Position numbers and translations under genes: made by a program
Shown: piece by piece, positions 1 through 9,591 of the stretch
How positions within the stretch are numbered: the stretch's first letter is position 1
Layout of the letters: every line of letters begins with the position of its first letter
Notes under the pieces: model-generated
What the model was told of the DNA's origin: nothing
Seen by the model: the letters and a program-made list of their open reading frames with translations, nothing else
The model's database searches: none
Assembly (NCBI GenBank): GCA_021781575.1
Contig: JAJXWP010000015.1
Span: 1 to 64,000 of the forward strand
DNA from: Pseudomonadota bacterium
Lineage (GTDB): Bacteria > Pseudomonadota > Alphaproteobacteria > Rhodospirillales > Magnetospirillaceae
Direction: 5' to 3'
DNA length: 64,000 nt

Positions 1-14
1 TACCCGGCAAAGCT

Positions 15-20
15 CGTCAA
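15..20 (-). promoter_or_regulatory. Possible second -35 box (P2), promoter cut by the window edge
   Basis: On the minus strand this reads TTGACG. It lies about 90 nt downstream of the better promoter at 85-113 and points the same way. The matching -10 box would fall outside the window, so the call rests on one hexamer and on the tandem arrangement. Confidence 0.3.
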
Positions 21-84
21 CCTCTTTTTTTTCCGCCGTTTTTCACCAGAGCCACAGCCCTCGGTGCCGTCCAGCGGAGGCGGG

Positions 85-113
85 TTTCTACGCCCGCTCG
101 CCAACCCTGTCAA
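85..113 (-). promoter_or_regulatory. Strong sigma-70 type promoter firing off the left edge (P1)
   Basis: Read on the minus strand, TTGACA (113-108) is followed by exactly 17 nt and TAGAAA (90-85). This is a near-consensus housekeeping promoter directed toward position 1. Together with a second TTGACG at 20-15 it gives a tandem arrangement typical of stable-RNA (rRNA) operons. The transcribed gene is outside the window, so the rRNA assignment is inference. Confidence 0.55.
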
Positions 114-478
114 CCAGGTTTTTTCGAAATTCGCAATCGATCCTCGGGCCGGCCCCGGGCCACTCCTTCCGTAACAGACCGTTCGAACGGGTGTCGGGAC
201 CTTGCCTTTTGGCGGAGGGCCTGACATAACGGGTGAAAACCCAGGGGATGAGCCGTTTTTCGTTCGCTGACGGCGGCGGCAACCAAAAGCTCCGGCAATT
301 GTTCCTCATGATGTGCCACAGACCTATCGGTTAGGACCGAAGGCCCAGATGGCACCGTGGAGCGGGCCGGTGTTCCCCGAGACGCTCGTGATGCCGGCCA
401 ATGGCCCGGCCCAGTTGCTTGGTTGCCAAGTCCCTGGGGCGGGCCACCGACTGATTGAATTGTAGTGGAGGGGATGGG
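114..478. other. Intergenic region upstream of the M23 peptidase gene
   Basis: About 365 nt with no convincing gene. Open frames here are on the minus strand, overlap the peptidase gene or the promoter, and have no ribosome binding site. A GTGGAGGGG ribosome binding site lies at the right end, 5 nt before the ATG at 479. I see no terminator or structured RNA that I can support. Confidence 0.5.
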
Positions 479-1840
479 ATGGAACTTGCGACCAAGACGT
501 CGATTCGTATGGCCGTAATAGCGGGAACAACCGCCGTCGCCGTCGCCGCCGTGGTCTTCAGTCGTTATCCCTCGGAACTGATCAAGAAGCACCAGCCCGA
601 GCAGGCCGTAACGGGGGTGTCTGAATTGGAACCGGCCATGCGCGCACAGGCGATGGTCCACCCTGTCGCCGACAGCCAGTTGGAAGACGTGGCGTCGCAC
701 CCGATCCAGACCGTGGTGCAAGCCGAGCAGGGCGATACATTGCTTGACCTGCTCATCAAGGCCGGAGTGGAACGCGGCGAGGCCACCAAGGCCATCGACG
801 CTCTCAAGGAGGTCTACAATCCGCGGGCGCTCAAGGCGGGGCAGGAGGTCACGGTCACCTTCGAGCGCCCCGCCGACGGCATCGGTGCCGGACCGTTCAA
901 TTCGGTCACGCTGCAACCGGACGCGGAGCGTCAGGTCGGCGCCAAGCGCGGCGACGGCGGTTTTTCCCCGACAGAGGTCAAGCGGCAGGCCATCCGGCAG
1001 TTGGCGCATTTCAGCGGCACCATCAAGGGAAGCCTGTTCGAATCTGCCGTCGGCCGCGGTGTGCCCCCGCAGATCCTGGCGGAAGTGATCCGCGCCTACT
1101 CATACGACGTGGATTTCCAGCGCGACATTCGCCCAGGCGACAAGTTCGAAGTCATGTTCGAACATTTCGTCAATAACAAGGGGCAGACGGTGCGGAACGG
1201 AAACATCCTGTTCGCCAGCCTGACTCTCTCCGGAGAGGTCATGCCCATCTATCGCTACGTCGATTCGAGCGGGGTGGCCGACTATTACAACGCCCAGGGC
1301 GAGAGCGTACGCAAGGCGCTGCTCCGGACGCCGGTTGATGGCGCCAGGATCAGTTCGGGTTTCGGCATGCGGCTGCACCCGATTCTCGGCTTCACCAAGA
1401 TGCACAAGGGAGTGGACTTCGCCGTGGGCATCGGCACGCCGGTGATGGCGGCTGGCGGCGGCATTGTCACCTACGCAGGGCGTTTCGGATCCTATGGCTA
1501 CTACGTGCGGATCAAGCATGATGCCGTACACGCCACCGCCTACGCACATCTGTCGCGTTTCGCCCAGGGCATCCGAGTCGGCAAACACGTGGCGCAAGGG
1601 CAAGTAATCGCCTATTCAGGGGAAACAGGCCGTGCCACCGGTCCCCATCTTCACTACGAAGTTCTCGTCAACAACGAGCAGGTCAACCCGCTGAGCGTCA
1701 AGTTCAAGTCGGGCAACAAGCTGGCCGGCAGAGAAATGGCGCGCTTCCTGTCGACCATCAAGGAAGAGCGGGAGTGGCTGGCTCAGACACCGGTGGCCGG
1801 CAGGGTCGCTTTTGCCAACCCGGCCTCGGGGACAAATTAG
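479..1840 (+). CDS. M23 family metallopeptidase (murein endopeptidase, NlpD/MepM-like)
   Basis: Predicted 453-residue envelope peptidase that would cleave peptidoglycan cross-links in the periplasm. A hydrophobic segment at about residues 11-29 is a signal anchor. A LysM/OapA-like segment follows near residues 80-130 (QAEQGDTLLDLL). The C-terminal lysostaphin-like domain (about 290-420) carries the zinc ligands of the family: H309 and D313 in HKGVD, and H390/H392 in HLH. All catalytic residues are present, so it should be an active enzyme and not an EnvC-like pseudo-peptidase. The ATG at 479 is preferred over the in-frame TTG at 455 because GTGGAGGGG lies just upstream. It overlaps the convergent small ORF by 4 nt. 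The exact bond cut cannot be told from sequence. Confidence 0.9.
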   Translation: MELATKTSIRMAVIAGTTAVAVAAVVFSRYPSELIKKHQPEQAVTGVSELEPAMRAQAMVHPVADSQLEDVASHPIQTVVQAEQGDTLLDLLIKAGVERGEATKAIDALKEVYNPRALKAGQEVTVTFERPADGIGAGPFNSVTLQPDAERQVGAKRGDGGFSPTEVKRQAIRQLAHFSGTIKGSLFESAVGRGVPPQILAEVIRAYSYDVDFQRDIRPGDKFEVMFEHFVNNKGQTVRNGNILFASLTLSGEVMPIYRYVDSSGVADYYNAQGESVRKALLRTPVDGARISSGFGMRLHPILGFTKMHKGVDFAVGIGTPVMAAGGGIVTYAGRFGSYGYYVRIKHDAVHATAYAHLSRFAQGIRVGKHVAQGQVIAYSGETGRATGPHLHYEVLVNNEQVNPLSVKFKSGNKLAGREMARFLSTIKEEREWLAQTPVAGRVAFANPASGTN

Positions 1841-2097
1841 TAGACCGGATATTCCTGCATCCAATCGACAGCCCGGCGCGAGCGCTCCCCCTTGCCGCTA
1901 TGCCCGAACAGTGGCCGGCCGGAGGCGCTGATGCGACTGCGCAACGCCGCCACTTCCAGCAGAAGCTGAGCATAGGCGACCGGCGGCAGGTTGAGGGCGG
2001 CCGCGGACCGGCGACAGATCTCGTTGGCTTCCGTCGTATCGGCGGCCAGGTTGGCGATGCGGATGGCAAGGCGCATGATTTCTGGCGGAGCTCTCAT
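1837..2097 (-). CDS. Small hypothetical protein (86 aa) downstream of clpB
   Basis: I do not recognise this protein. It is a soluble, alanine- and arginine-rich predicted helical protein (start MRAPPEIMRLAIRIANLAAD, end MQEYPVY) without signal peptide or membrane segment. It lies about 100 nt downstream of clpB on the same strand and could be read through from it. The ATG at 2097 is preferred over GTG at 2106 because a G-rich stretch (TAGGGTGGGG) precedes it. Its 3' end overlaps the convergent peptidase gene by 4 nt. The residue composition looks coding, but no family could be assigned. Confidence 0.55.
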   Translation of the reverse strand: MRAPPEIMRLAIRIANLAADTTEANEICRRSAAALNLPPVAYAQLLLEVAALRSRISASGRPLFGHSGKGERSRRAVDWMQEYPVY

Positions 2098-2199
2098 GCG
2101 CCCCACCCTACCGGCCGAGGCGGGAAAAGACGATCGACCGAAAGCGAGAATCGGTTACGTCCAAGGGCCATTCATCATAAGGTCACCCCGCCCCTTACC

Positions 2200-4797
2200 T
2201 CATGCCGCGGCATAGGTGATGGCTTGCCCATCGATCACCAGGCCCTTGTCGTCAGCCGAGACGTGAACGGCCTGACCGTCCTGGATGCGTCCTTCCAGCA
2301 GCAGTGTCGCCAGCGGGTTCTGCAAGGCCCGCTGGATAACCCGCTTCAGCGGCCGCGCTCCGTAGACCACGTCGTAGCCTTTTTCGGCCAGCCAATGGCG
2401 AGCCGCCTCATCCAGATCGAGCATGATCTTGCGCGGAGCCAGCAGCGCGGCGAGCCGTCTCAACTGAATCTCGACGATACCGTCCATCTGCCCGCGGGTA
2501 AGCCGGTGGAACAGCAGGATCTCGTCCAGCCTGTTGAGGAATTCGGGACGGAAGGCGCGCCGCACCACTTCCATGACTTCCGCCCGCGCAGCCGATGAAT
2601 CCAGTCCTTCCGGCTGGCTGGCCAGGATCTCGGCACCGAGATTGGAGGTCAGCACGATGACGGTGTTGCGGAAATCGACGGTGCGGCCCTGGCCGTCAGT
2701 AAGCCGGCCGTCGTCGAGCACCTGCAGCAGCACGTTGAAGACGTCCGGATGGGCCTTCTCCACTTCGTCGAAAAGAATGACCTGATAGGGCCGGCGCCGC
2801 ACCGCCTCGGTCAGCGCGCCGCCCTCCTCATAGCCGACATAGCCGGGCGGCGCCCCGATCAGCCGGGCGACCGAATGCTTCTCCATGTACTCCGACATAT
2901 CGATGCGGATCATCGCTGTTTCGTCGTCGAACAGGAATTCGGCCAGCGCCTTGGTCAATTCCGTCTTGCCGACGCCCGTCGGCCCAAGGAACAGAAAGCT
3001 GCCGATCGGCCGGTTGGGATCCTGCAGGCCGGCCCGCGCGCGGCGCACCGCATTGGACACCGCGACGATGGCTTCGTCCTGGCCGACCACTCGCCGCCGC
3101 AACCCATCCTCCATGTGCAGGAGCTTGGCCCGCTCGCCTTCGAGCATCTTGTCCACCGGGATACCGGTCCAGCGCGATACAACGCTGGCGATTTGCTCCT
3201 CGGTCACCGCCTCGTTCAACATGTGCTCGCCCGCCGGACCATCGGCTTGCGCCAATTTGCGCTCCAAATCGGGAATCACCCCGTAAAGCAATTCTCCCGC
3301 TCGTTCATACCGTCCTTCGCGTTGGGCGATCTCGACCTCTGATCGGGCCTGATCCAGCCTTTCCTTGATCTTGGTCGACTGAGCCAACTCCTCCTTCTCG
3401 GCACGCCAGCGAGCGCTCAGCCCGGCCGACTCGGCCTCGAGGTCGGCCAGTTCGCGTTCCAGCCGCTCCAGCCGGTCCCGGGAGGCCGGATCCGGCTCCT
3501 TCTTCAGGGCCTCCCGTTCGATCTTCAACTGGACGATTCGCCGATCCAGTTCATCCAGCTCCTCCGGTTTGGAATCGACTTCCATGCGCAGCCGGCTGGC
3601 CGCCTCATCGACCAGGTCGATCGCCTTGTCGGGCAGGAAACGGTCGGTGATATAGCGGTTCGACAGCGTCGCCGCCGCCACCAGCGCCGAGTCGGAAATT
3701 CGCACACCGTGGTGCAACTCGTACTTTTCCTTGATGCCGCGCAGGATGGAGATGGTGTCCTCAACCGTCGGCTCGGAGACGAACACCGGCTGGAAGCGCC
3801 GGGCCAGGGCGGCATCCTTTTCCACATGTTTGCGGTATTCGTTCAGCGTGGTGGCGCCGACGCAATGCAGTTCGCCGCGCGCCAAGGCCGGCTTCAGCAG
3901 GTTCGACGCATCCATCGCCCCTTCGGCCGCCCCGGCACCCACCAAGGTATGCATTTCATCGATGAACAGAACAATCTCGCCCGATGCGGCCGTCACTTCG
4001 CTCAGCACCGCCTTGAGGCGCTCCTCGAATTCGCCGCGAAACTTGGCGCCGGCCACCAGCGCCCCCAGGTCGAGGCTCATCAGCTTCTTGTTCTTGAGCG
4101 ATTCGGGCACGTCGCCATTGACCATGCGCAGGGCCAAGCCTTCGACGATGGCGGTCTTGCCGACCCCCGGCTCGCCAATCAACACTGGATTGTTCTTGGT
4201 CCGCCGCGACAACACCTGAATGGTGCGGCGGATTTCCTCGTCCCGACCGATGACCGGGTCGAGCTTGCCTTCACGGGCCAACTGGGTGATGTCCCGCGCG
4301 TATTTCTTCAGGGCGTCATAGGTGTCCTCGGCGCTCGAACTGGTCGCCTTACGGCCTTTACGGATCTCCTCGATGGCCCGGTTGAGCCCCTGCGCATTGG
4401 CGCCGGCGTCGCTCAGCACCTTGGCCGAGGCCGTGCCTGAAGCCATGGTCAAGGCAAGCAGCAAGCGTTCGGCGGTGACGAACGAATCACCCGCCTTTTC
4501 GGCGATCTTTTCGGCCTGTTCGAACAGCCTGGCGGTCGCCGGATCCATATACACCTGGCCGGCACCCGAGCCTTCCACCTTCGGCAACTTGCCGAGTTCG
4601 GCCTCGACCGCGGTCAAGGCGCGCGCAGGGTCAGCGCCGGCCGCGCGCAGCAAGTTGGCCGCCAGTCCTTCCTTGTCTTCGAGCAGGACCTTCAGCAGAT
4701 GTTCGGGCGTCAACCGCTGATGATTGCTTCTGAGCGCCAAGTTCTGCGCCGATTGAATGAAGCCCTTCGACCGTTCGGTATATCTTTCGAAATCCAT
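2200..4797 (-). CDS. clpB: ATP-dependent chaperone ClpB
   Basis: 865-residue Hsp100 disaggregase that works with DnaK to pull proteins out of aggregates in the cytoplasm. The order is standard: N-terminal Clp repeats (1-145), first AAA+ module with Walker A GEPGVGKT near residue 212 and [10 protein letters not shown], a long coiled-coil middle domain (about 400-525; absent from ClpA and ClpX), and a second AAA+ module with GPTGVGKT near 610 and the small D2 domain. Length matches the family (857-870). The ClpP-binding IGL/F loop of ClpA is not evident, as expected for ClpB. GTGGAGG lies upstream of the ATG. A heat-shock promoter would be expected in 4798-4971, but I could not place one with confidence. 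Confidence 0.98.
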   Translation of the reverse strand: MDFERYTERSKGFIQSAQNLALRSNHQRLTPEHLLKVLLEDKEGLAANLLRAAGADPARALTAVEAELGKLPKVEGSGAGQVYMDPATARLFEQAEKIAEKAGDSFVTAERLLLALTMASGTASAKVLSDAGANAQGLNRAIEEIRKGRKATSSSAEDTYDALKKYARDITQLAREGKLDPVIGRDEEIRRTIQVLSRRTKNNPVLIGEPGVGKTAIVEGLALRMVNGDVPESLKNKKLMSLDLGALVAGAKFRGEFEERLKAVLSEVTAASGEIVLFIDEMHTLVGAGAAEGAMDASNLLKPALARGELHCVGATTLNEYRKHVEKDAALARRFQPVFVSEPTVEDTISILRGIKEKYELHHGVRISDSALVAAATLSNRYITDRFLPDKAIDLVDEAASRLRMEVDSKPEELDELDRRIVQLKIEREALKKEPDPASRDRLERLERELADLEAESAGLSARWRAEKEELAQSTKIKERLDQARSEVEIAQREGRYERAGELLYGVIPDLERKLAQADGPAGEHMLNEAVTEEQIASVVSRWTGIPVDKMLEGERAKLLHMEDGLRRRVVGQDEAIVAVSNAVRRARAGLQDPNRPIGSFLFLGPTGVGKTELTKALAEFLFDDETAMIRIDMSEYMEKHSVARLIGAPPGYVGYEEGGALTEAVRRRPYQVILFDEVEKAHPDVFNVLLQVLDDGRLTDGQGRTVDFRNTVIVLTSNLGAEILASQPEGLDSSAARAEVMEVVRRAFRPEFLNRLDEILLFHRLTRGQMDGIVEIQLRRLAALLAPRKIMLDLDEAARHWLAEKGYDVVYGARPLKRVIQRALQNPLATLLLEGRIQDGQAVHVSADDKGLVIDGQAITYAAA

Positions 4798-4913
4798 GAC
4801 CTGGAAACCTCCACGACGACGAGGTTCATCAGCCCCTCATCGAAGCCGCCGATAAACCCCTCTTTCCGACCTTACCTAATATGGACCGCGGCGGTGTTGC
4901 CGCAAGCGATCGA

Positions 4914-4941
4914 GCCTGCCCAAAGGCCTGCCTGGGCAGGC
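4914..4941. repeat. 9-bp hairpin between clpB and the EAL gene
   Basis: GCCTGCCCA (4914-4922) and TGGGCAGGC (4933-4941) are perfect inverted arms around a 10-nt loop. It lies between divergently transcribed genes and has no T-run, so it is not a classical terminator. It may be an operator or a leader hairpin of the EAL gene. Confidence 0.5.
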
Positions 4942-5031
4942 TATCTGTAGTCTGGCAGTCTTTCCGGAGTATTGAATGCCCCACCTCGTTCCAGCACTAT
5001 TTCCCTTGCTACCGAAGCAAAGGAGAGCGCG

Positions 5032-6723
5032 TTGTCGACGACGGCTCTTGTCGCCAGGACCGATAGGGACCGCTTCGTCGCCCTGGCCTTCTGCTGGGCC
5101 GACCTGCTGTTCGAGATCGACCCGCAGATGAACGTCGTCTTCGCCGCCGGCCCCACGGAAATCTTCCTCGGCAAGAACCCGCCGCAGTTGATCGGAAGGC
5201 CCTTGGCAGAGCTGATGCCACCGGCCGACCGTCCCACTTTCCGACGAATCTTCAGCCGATCCGCTAGGTCGGGGCGCATCGATAACGAAGCATTGACGCT
5301 TAACCGACCCTCCGGCGGGATCCTGGCCATGTCCGCCTCGGGCTATTGGTTAGACGGACCGGACTGCAATTTGTTCCTCGGCATGCGCCGAAGCGAGGCT
5401 CTGATCCACAGCCCAGCCTACAAGACTTGGAGTGGCCTCCCCACCGCGCGGGCGTTCAGCCGCTTGGCCGGGCAAAAGATCAAGCGCCTCCACGCGGCGG
5501 GCAAGCAAACCGAACTCGCTCTGCTTGCCCTGGTGGAGTTCGAGCCGTTTTACGAACGGCTCGATGACGGCGCCCGTGGTCAACTGCGCGAGAAGATCAC
5601 GGCGGCGCTCAAAGCGAGCTCGATCGACGGCGAGTCGGCGGCGGAACTGGCGGCCGGGCGATATTCCTTGCTGCACGAGGCCGATATCGGATTGGCAAAC
5701 CTGGTGGCGCAACTGGAAGATATTGTGAAATCCCTGGATCCGTTCGGCCCCGGGATAAAAGTGGTGGGCAGCCTGATCGGCATGGAGGCCGCGGTCGCCG
5801 TCAGCCAGGAGCATCTGGCGACGGGGCTGCTGTTCGCCATGAACCGCTTTCGCAACACCCGCGGCAACAATTTCAATATGGGCCCGCTCAGCGCCAACAT
5901 CGCCGTCCTGTGCCGGACCGCGGTAATGGAGATCAACGACGTCCAGCAGGTGCTGGCCGGAGCCCGGATCGACCTGGCGATGCAGCCGATCGTCGACGCC
6001 AATTCCGGCGAAATCGATCACTACGAGGCATTGTGCCGTTTCCGCGACGCCGCGCCGTCGGCGTCACCCTACCGAGCGATCAGCCTGGTCGAAGAAACGG
6101 ACATGATCGTCGACTTCGACCTGACGATGGTGAAGAAGTCCTTGGCTTGGCTGCTGTCTCCCGCCGCAAGCTCACGGCGGCTGTCGGTCGCCGTCAATAT
6201 CTCGGGCCGTTCGGTCGGAGCGCCGGCCTTTACCGGCGCATTGCTGCGGCTGCTGAAAGAACAGCGGTGGAGTCGCGGCCGCATCATCTTTGAAATCACC
6301 GAAGCGGCCCAGGTGAAGGATTTGAGCATGGCCAACCGGTTCGCCCGGGCGCTGCGCAAGGAGGGGCACCTGGTCGCTCTCGACGATTTCAGTGCCGGCG
6401 CGGCCTCCTTCCACTATCTGAGCCGCATCGAAGTGGATGTGGTCAAACTCGACGGCATGGCGATCCGCAGCGCGGAGAAGGCATCGAAGGGGCGAGCGTT
6501 CCTGTCGGCCTTGACCGAATTGTGCAGGCGCCTCAACGTCAAGACCGTCGCCGAAATGATCGATACGCCCGAGCGGCTGGAATTCTGCCGGGACTGCGGT
6601 TGCGACTACGTGCAGGGGTACCTGTTCGGCAAGCCGGCAGCGGATGTCGCCTCGTTCAGCCCCCTGCCTTCCGCCCATCTGTTCCGCCCGGAATATTGGG
6701 CAGAGGGCGGATCCTGGTTCTGA
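5032..6723 (+). CDS. PAS - degenerate GGDEF-like - EAL domain protein (probable c-di-GMP phosphodiesterase)
   Basis: About 563 residues. The N-terminal third is PAS-like (LFEIDPQMNVVFAAG; LIGRPLAELMPP). The middle third (LALLALVEFEPFYERL ... AAGRYSLLHE) sits where a GGDEF domain would be but has lost the signature. The C-terminal EAL domain keeps the catalytic set: YEALCRFR, VNISGRS, FEITEA, ALDDFSAG, VKLDG, VAEM and VQGYLF. The loop-6 DDFGTG is DDFSAG, but both aspartates are intact, so hydrolysis of c-di-GMP is likely. A start at TTG 5032 is preferred: AAGGAG (5020-5025) precedes it by 6 nt, while TTG 4972 has GGAG only 2 nt away. No membrane segment is seen, so it is probably cytosolic. 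It is divergent from clpB. Confidence 0.88.
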   Translation: MSTTALVARTDRDRFVALAFCWADLLFEIDPQMNVVFAAGPTEIFLGKNPPQLIGRPLAELMPPADRPTFRRIFSRSARSGRIDNEALTLNRPSGGILAMSASGYWLDGPDCNLFLGMRRSEALIHSPAYKTWSGLPTARAFSRLAGQKIKRLHAAGKQTELALLALVEFEPFYERLDDGARGQLREKITAALKASSIDGESAAELAAGRYSLLHEADIGLANLVAQLEDIVKSLDPFGPGIKVVGSLIGMEAAVAVSQEHLATGLLFAMNRFRNTRGNNFNMGPLSANIAVLCRTAVMEINDVQQVLAGARIDLAMQPIVDANSGEIDHYEALCRFRDAAPSASPYRAISLVEETDMIVDFDLTMVKKSLAWLLSPAASSRRLSVAVNISGRSVGAPAFTGALLRLLKEQRWSRGRIIFEITEAAQVKDLSMANRFARALRKEGHLVALDDFSAGAASFHYLSRIEVDVVKLDGMAIRSAEKASKGRAFLSALTELCRRLNVKTVAEMIDTPERLEFCRDCGCDYVQGYLFGKPAADVASFSPLPSAHLFRPEYWAEGGSWF

Positions 6724-6902
6724 CGTCCGCCCCTTCCGCGGCTATCCGCACGGCCAATGGGCCGCAAAGCAGCCCTTCGAGGCCGCCACCGCCATGAACA
6801 ACGCCGCAACGAAAGGCGATGAGCGTTCGCTCTTCCGGCCCGCCGGCGACGGTGGGGCTCCTGGCGGAATACGATACCGTTCTGGCGTCGTCAGGCAGAC
6901 AA

Positions 6903-7316
6903 TCACGCCGTGACTGCTTCCGCCTGGCCTTCCTCTCCGCCGTCCGGCTCGTCGTCGCCGGCGGCGTTGTCCTTGTCTTCCGCCTCCAGCTCGTTCGGCA
7001 ACATCATCTGGTCGTCCGCCGGGCTCGGCACGGCGCGAACCGGATGGCGGCCGTTGGCCTGATTCTGGTTGTTGATTACCCGAAAATAGTGTTCGGCATG
7101 CTGGTAAAAATTCTCGGCAGCGATGCGGTCACCCTGGGACGACGCGTCCCGTGCCATTGCGAGATATTTCTCCAACACCTGATGGGCATTTCCGCGGATG
7201 CGGATGTCTGGCCCGTTGCTGTCGTAAGTCTGGTTGCGCGGCGGCAAGTGCTTCTTCCCGCTGCCGCTGTTGCTACGGCCGCGCGAACGCTGCTTGGTGT
7301 TTGGTCCTGGTTTCAT
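6903..7316 (-). CDS. DUF4167 domain-containing protein
   Basis: 137-residue basic/acidic protein matching the alphaproteobacterial DUF4167 family. The N-terminus is Arg/Gly/Ser rich (KQRSRGRSNSGSGKK). The conserved core is RIRGNAHQVLEKYLAMARDA and AAENFYQHAEHYFRVIN, and the C-terminal tail is acidic and low-complexity. The basic head and helical core suggest nucleic-acid or ribosome association, but the function is unknown. It is usually found near prmC/prfA, as here. It follows prmC on the same strand after 239 nt. The ATG at 7316 follows a TATATG-containing AT-rich patch that could be part of its own promoter. Confidence 0.88.
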   Translation of the reverse strand: MKPGPNTKQRSRGRSNSGSGKKHLPPRNQTYDSNGPDIRIRGNAHQVLEKYLAMARDASSQGDRIAAENFYQHAEHYFRVINNQNQANGRHPVRAVPSPADDQMMLPNELEAEDKDNAAGDDEPDGGEEGQAEAVTA

Positions 7317-7555
7317 GACACCTACATATACCGTGTTGCGTTAATCACACACCTTCAGATTCCGGGTTTTTTTGACCGAACTCCGCAGGCGCCGGGAAAG
7401 CGTCGGTTTGGGATGGCGGCGAACCGGGATAAGCGGAGTCAATCGACTCGACGCGGTCTCGGGGGTTTGTCGCGCGCCGCAACAAAGTAGTCGGGAAACA
7501 CCGAGTTTCCAACAAGTTTTTTCGGTCCAGCAAGCTTTTCCGGTCTCTCGACAAA

Positions 7556-8419
7556 TCACTTTGCCTGCTCCGCCGGCCGCGACACGATCACGCATCGCGC
7601 GACTCCTGCCAAGTCTCGGCGCACCCCTATCGGCACCAAACCATTGTTTTTCAGGATCAGGCTGACCGCTTCGGCCTGCCCCTCGCCCACTTCGAGCACA
7701 GCGACGCCGTTCGGCTTCAGCAACCGCATGACGTCAGGGCCCATCGCTCTGTAGCAGGCCAACCCGTCGAGCCCGCCGGCGAGGGCGCCCCGCGGCTCGA
7801 AAACCGATACTTCGGCTTCCAGTCCGCCGATCTCGTCATCGGGGATATAGGGCGGATTGGAAACGATTACATCAAATAATCCGTCGATTTCCCTACCCCA
7901 ATCGCCAAAGACGAAGCTGGCCCGATGGTCGAGGGCGAGCGCCTTGGCATTCTCCACGGCCACGGCCAGGGCGGCACGGCTGGCGTCGACGCCGAGCCCG
8001 ATAGCCGCGGGCAATTCGCTCAGCAGCGCCAGCAGGATGCATCCGCCGCCGGTGCCGAAATCAAGAAGTCGTAGCGGAGCCTTGCGGTCGGGCAGCGCAT
8101 CGAGCACCGCGGCCACCGCAGTCTCGGTGTCAGGCCGCGGATCAAGGGTATCGGCGGTGACCTTGAACGACAGACTCCAGAACTCCCGCCGTCCGACGAT
8201 GTGCGACATCGGTTCACGCCCCAGCCGGCGCACCGCCAGGGATTCCACCGCCCCCTCCTCGGCTGCCGTCAGGCGTCGTTCCGGATGGCTGAACACTTGC
8301 GTACCGTCAACACCGAGGGCATGCGCCAACAAGATGCGGGCATCAAGCCGCGCCGAGGGAATGCCCGCGGCACGCAATCGCTCGGTCAGCCGGGCGAGGA
8401 TGTCTCCGACAGCGGTCAT
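7556..8419 (-). CDS. prmC: Peptide chain release factor N5-glutamine methyltransferase PrmC
   Basis: 287-residue SAM-dependent enzyme that methylates the glutamine of the GGQ motif in release factors. The N-terminal helical RF-binding domain (1-85) is followed by a Rossmann fold with the SAM loop [16 protein letters not shown] and the substrate-glutamine motif NPPY in [11 protein letters not shown]. Family length is about 280-290. Its start overlaps the prfA stop by 4 nt (ATGA), so enzyme and substrate are translationally coupled. Confidence 0.97.
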   Translation of the reverse strand: MTAVGDILARLTERLRAAGIPSARLDARILLAHALGVDGTQVFSHPERRLTAAEEGAVESLAVRRLGREPMSHIVGRREFWSLSFKVTADTLDPRPDTETAVAAVLDALPDRKAPLRLLDFGTGGGCILLALLSELPAAIGLGVDASRAALAVAVENAKALALDHRASFVFGDWGREIDGLFDVIVSNPPYIPDDEIGGLEAEVSVFEPRGALAGGLDGLACYRAMGPDVMRLLKPNGVAVLEVGEGQAEAVSLILKNNGLVPIGVRRDLAGVARCVIVSRPAEQAK

Positions 8420-9495
8420 TCCATTTCGGCCAGCCGCGCCGCCTGGTCGGCGGCGATCAGTGCCTCGACCAGTTCGTCCAGCGCCTCGCCCTCCATCACC
8501 TTGTCGATCTTGTAGAGCGTAAGGTTGATGCGATGGTCGGTGACCCGGCCTTGCGGGAAATTATAAGTGCGGATGCGCTCCGAACGGTCGCCGGAACCCA
8601 CCTGGTTCTTACGATTGGCCGCCCGCTCCGCATCCTTCATCTCACGCTCGCGCTCGTAGAGACGCGCCCGCAGGATCTTCAGCGCCTTGGCCTTGTTCTT
8701 GTGCTGGCTCTTCTCGTCCTGACACTGCACCACGATATTGGTCGGCAGGTGGACGACCCGCACCGCCGAATCGGTGGTGTTGACGCTCTGCCCGCCCGAA
8801 CCTTGCGAGCGGAAGACGTCGATCCGCAGATCCTTTTCGTCGATCTGGATATCCACCTCCTCCGCCTCGGGCAGGACCGCCACGGTCGCCGCGGACGTGT
8901 GAATCCGCCCGCCGGCCTCAGTCACCGGCACGCGCTGCACCCGATGCACCCCGGATTCGAACTTCAGCCGGGCGAACACGCCCCTCCCCGTGATCCCGGC
9001 CACCGCTTCCTTGAAGCCGCCCAGGCCGGTGTCGTTCACGTCCAACGCCTCGAACCGCCAACCCTGATGGGCTGCATAGCGCTCGTACATGCGGAACAGC
9101 TCGGCGGCGAACAGGGCGGCCTCTTCGCCGCCGGTGCCCGCCCGCACTTCGAGAATGGCGTTCTTGGCGTCGGCTTCGTCCTTCGGCAGCAACGCCAGCT
9201 GCACCGCCCGCTCAAGCGCCGGCAGGCGCTCCTTGAGCGAATAGTATTCTTCCTCGGCCAGCTGGCGCATTTCGGCATCGGCCGCCGGATCGTCCTTCAT
9301 CAAGGCCACTTCCTGCATCTCAGCCTGGGCTTGGCGCAGTGTCGTGATGCCGGCCGCCACCGGATCCAGTTCGGCCAGTTCCTTCGACATGCGCACGAAA
9401 TTCTGCGCATCCGTTTCGCCGCCTTCACCGGCCAGCATGGCCGACAGTTCGGCATGGCGGGCAAGGACCCGATCGAAGGTTTGTTCAAGATTCAT
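8416..9495 (-). CDS. prfA: Peptide chain release factor 1
   Basis: 359-residue RF1 that reads UAA and UAG. The codon-recognition tripeptide of RF1 (P-x-T) appears as PVT in [14 protein letters not shown]2 would have SPF. The catalytic GGQ is in [13 protein letters not shown], the target of PrmC encoded next. Domain order and length (about 360) are standard. It is preceded by hemA after a 96-nt gap that contains a 49-nt palindrome. Confidence 0.98.
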   Translation of the reverse strand: MNLEQTFDRVLARHAELSAMLAGEGGETDAQNFVRMSKELAELDPVAAGITTLRQAQAEMQEVALMKDDPAADAEMRQLAEEEYYSLKERLPALERAVQLALLPKDEADAKNAILEVRAGTGGEEAALFAAELFRMYERYAAHQGWRFEALDVNDTGLGGFKEAVAGITGRGVFARLKFESGVHRVQRVPVTEAGGRIHTSAATVAVLPEAEEVDIQIDEKDLRIDVFRSQGSGGQSVNTTDSAVRVVHLPTNIVVQCQDEKSQHKNKAKALKILRARLYEREREMKDAERAANRKNQVGSGDRSERIRTYNFPQGRVTDHRINLTLYKIDKVMEGEALDELVEALIAADQAARLAEME

Positions 9496-9524
9496 GGTGC
9501 GTATTTACCACATCAAAGGAACCG

Positions 9525-9573
9525 CCAAGATACCGAGACAGCAAGACAGCCTCTTGGTCTCCTGGTATCTTGG
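9525..9573. repeat. 49-bp palindromic element between hemA and prfA
   Basis: CCAAGATACC (9525-9534) pairs with GGTATCTTGG (9564-9573). GAGAC (9535-9539) pairs with GTCTC (9557-9561), and CAAGA (9542-9546) pairs with TCTTG (9552-9556), leaving a 5-nt loop. The 10+5+5 bp hairpin lacks a T-run. It looks like a small dispersed extragenic palindrome. A single copy is present here, so dispersal is inference. Confidence 0.65.
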
Positions 9574-9591
9574 AGATTGATCCAGTCTTTC

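Noticed and set aside
6794-6913. 39-codon open frame starting ATG at 6794
   Set aside because: No ribosome binding site and it overlaps the DUF4167 3' end antisense.
7317-7555. Possible gene between DUF4167 and prmC (69-97 codons, either strand)
   Set aside because: No ribosome binding site, proline/arginine-rich composition, and AT-rich patches suggest a regulatory gap.
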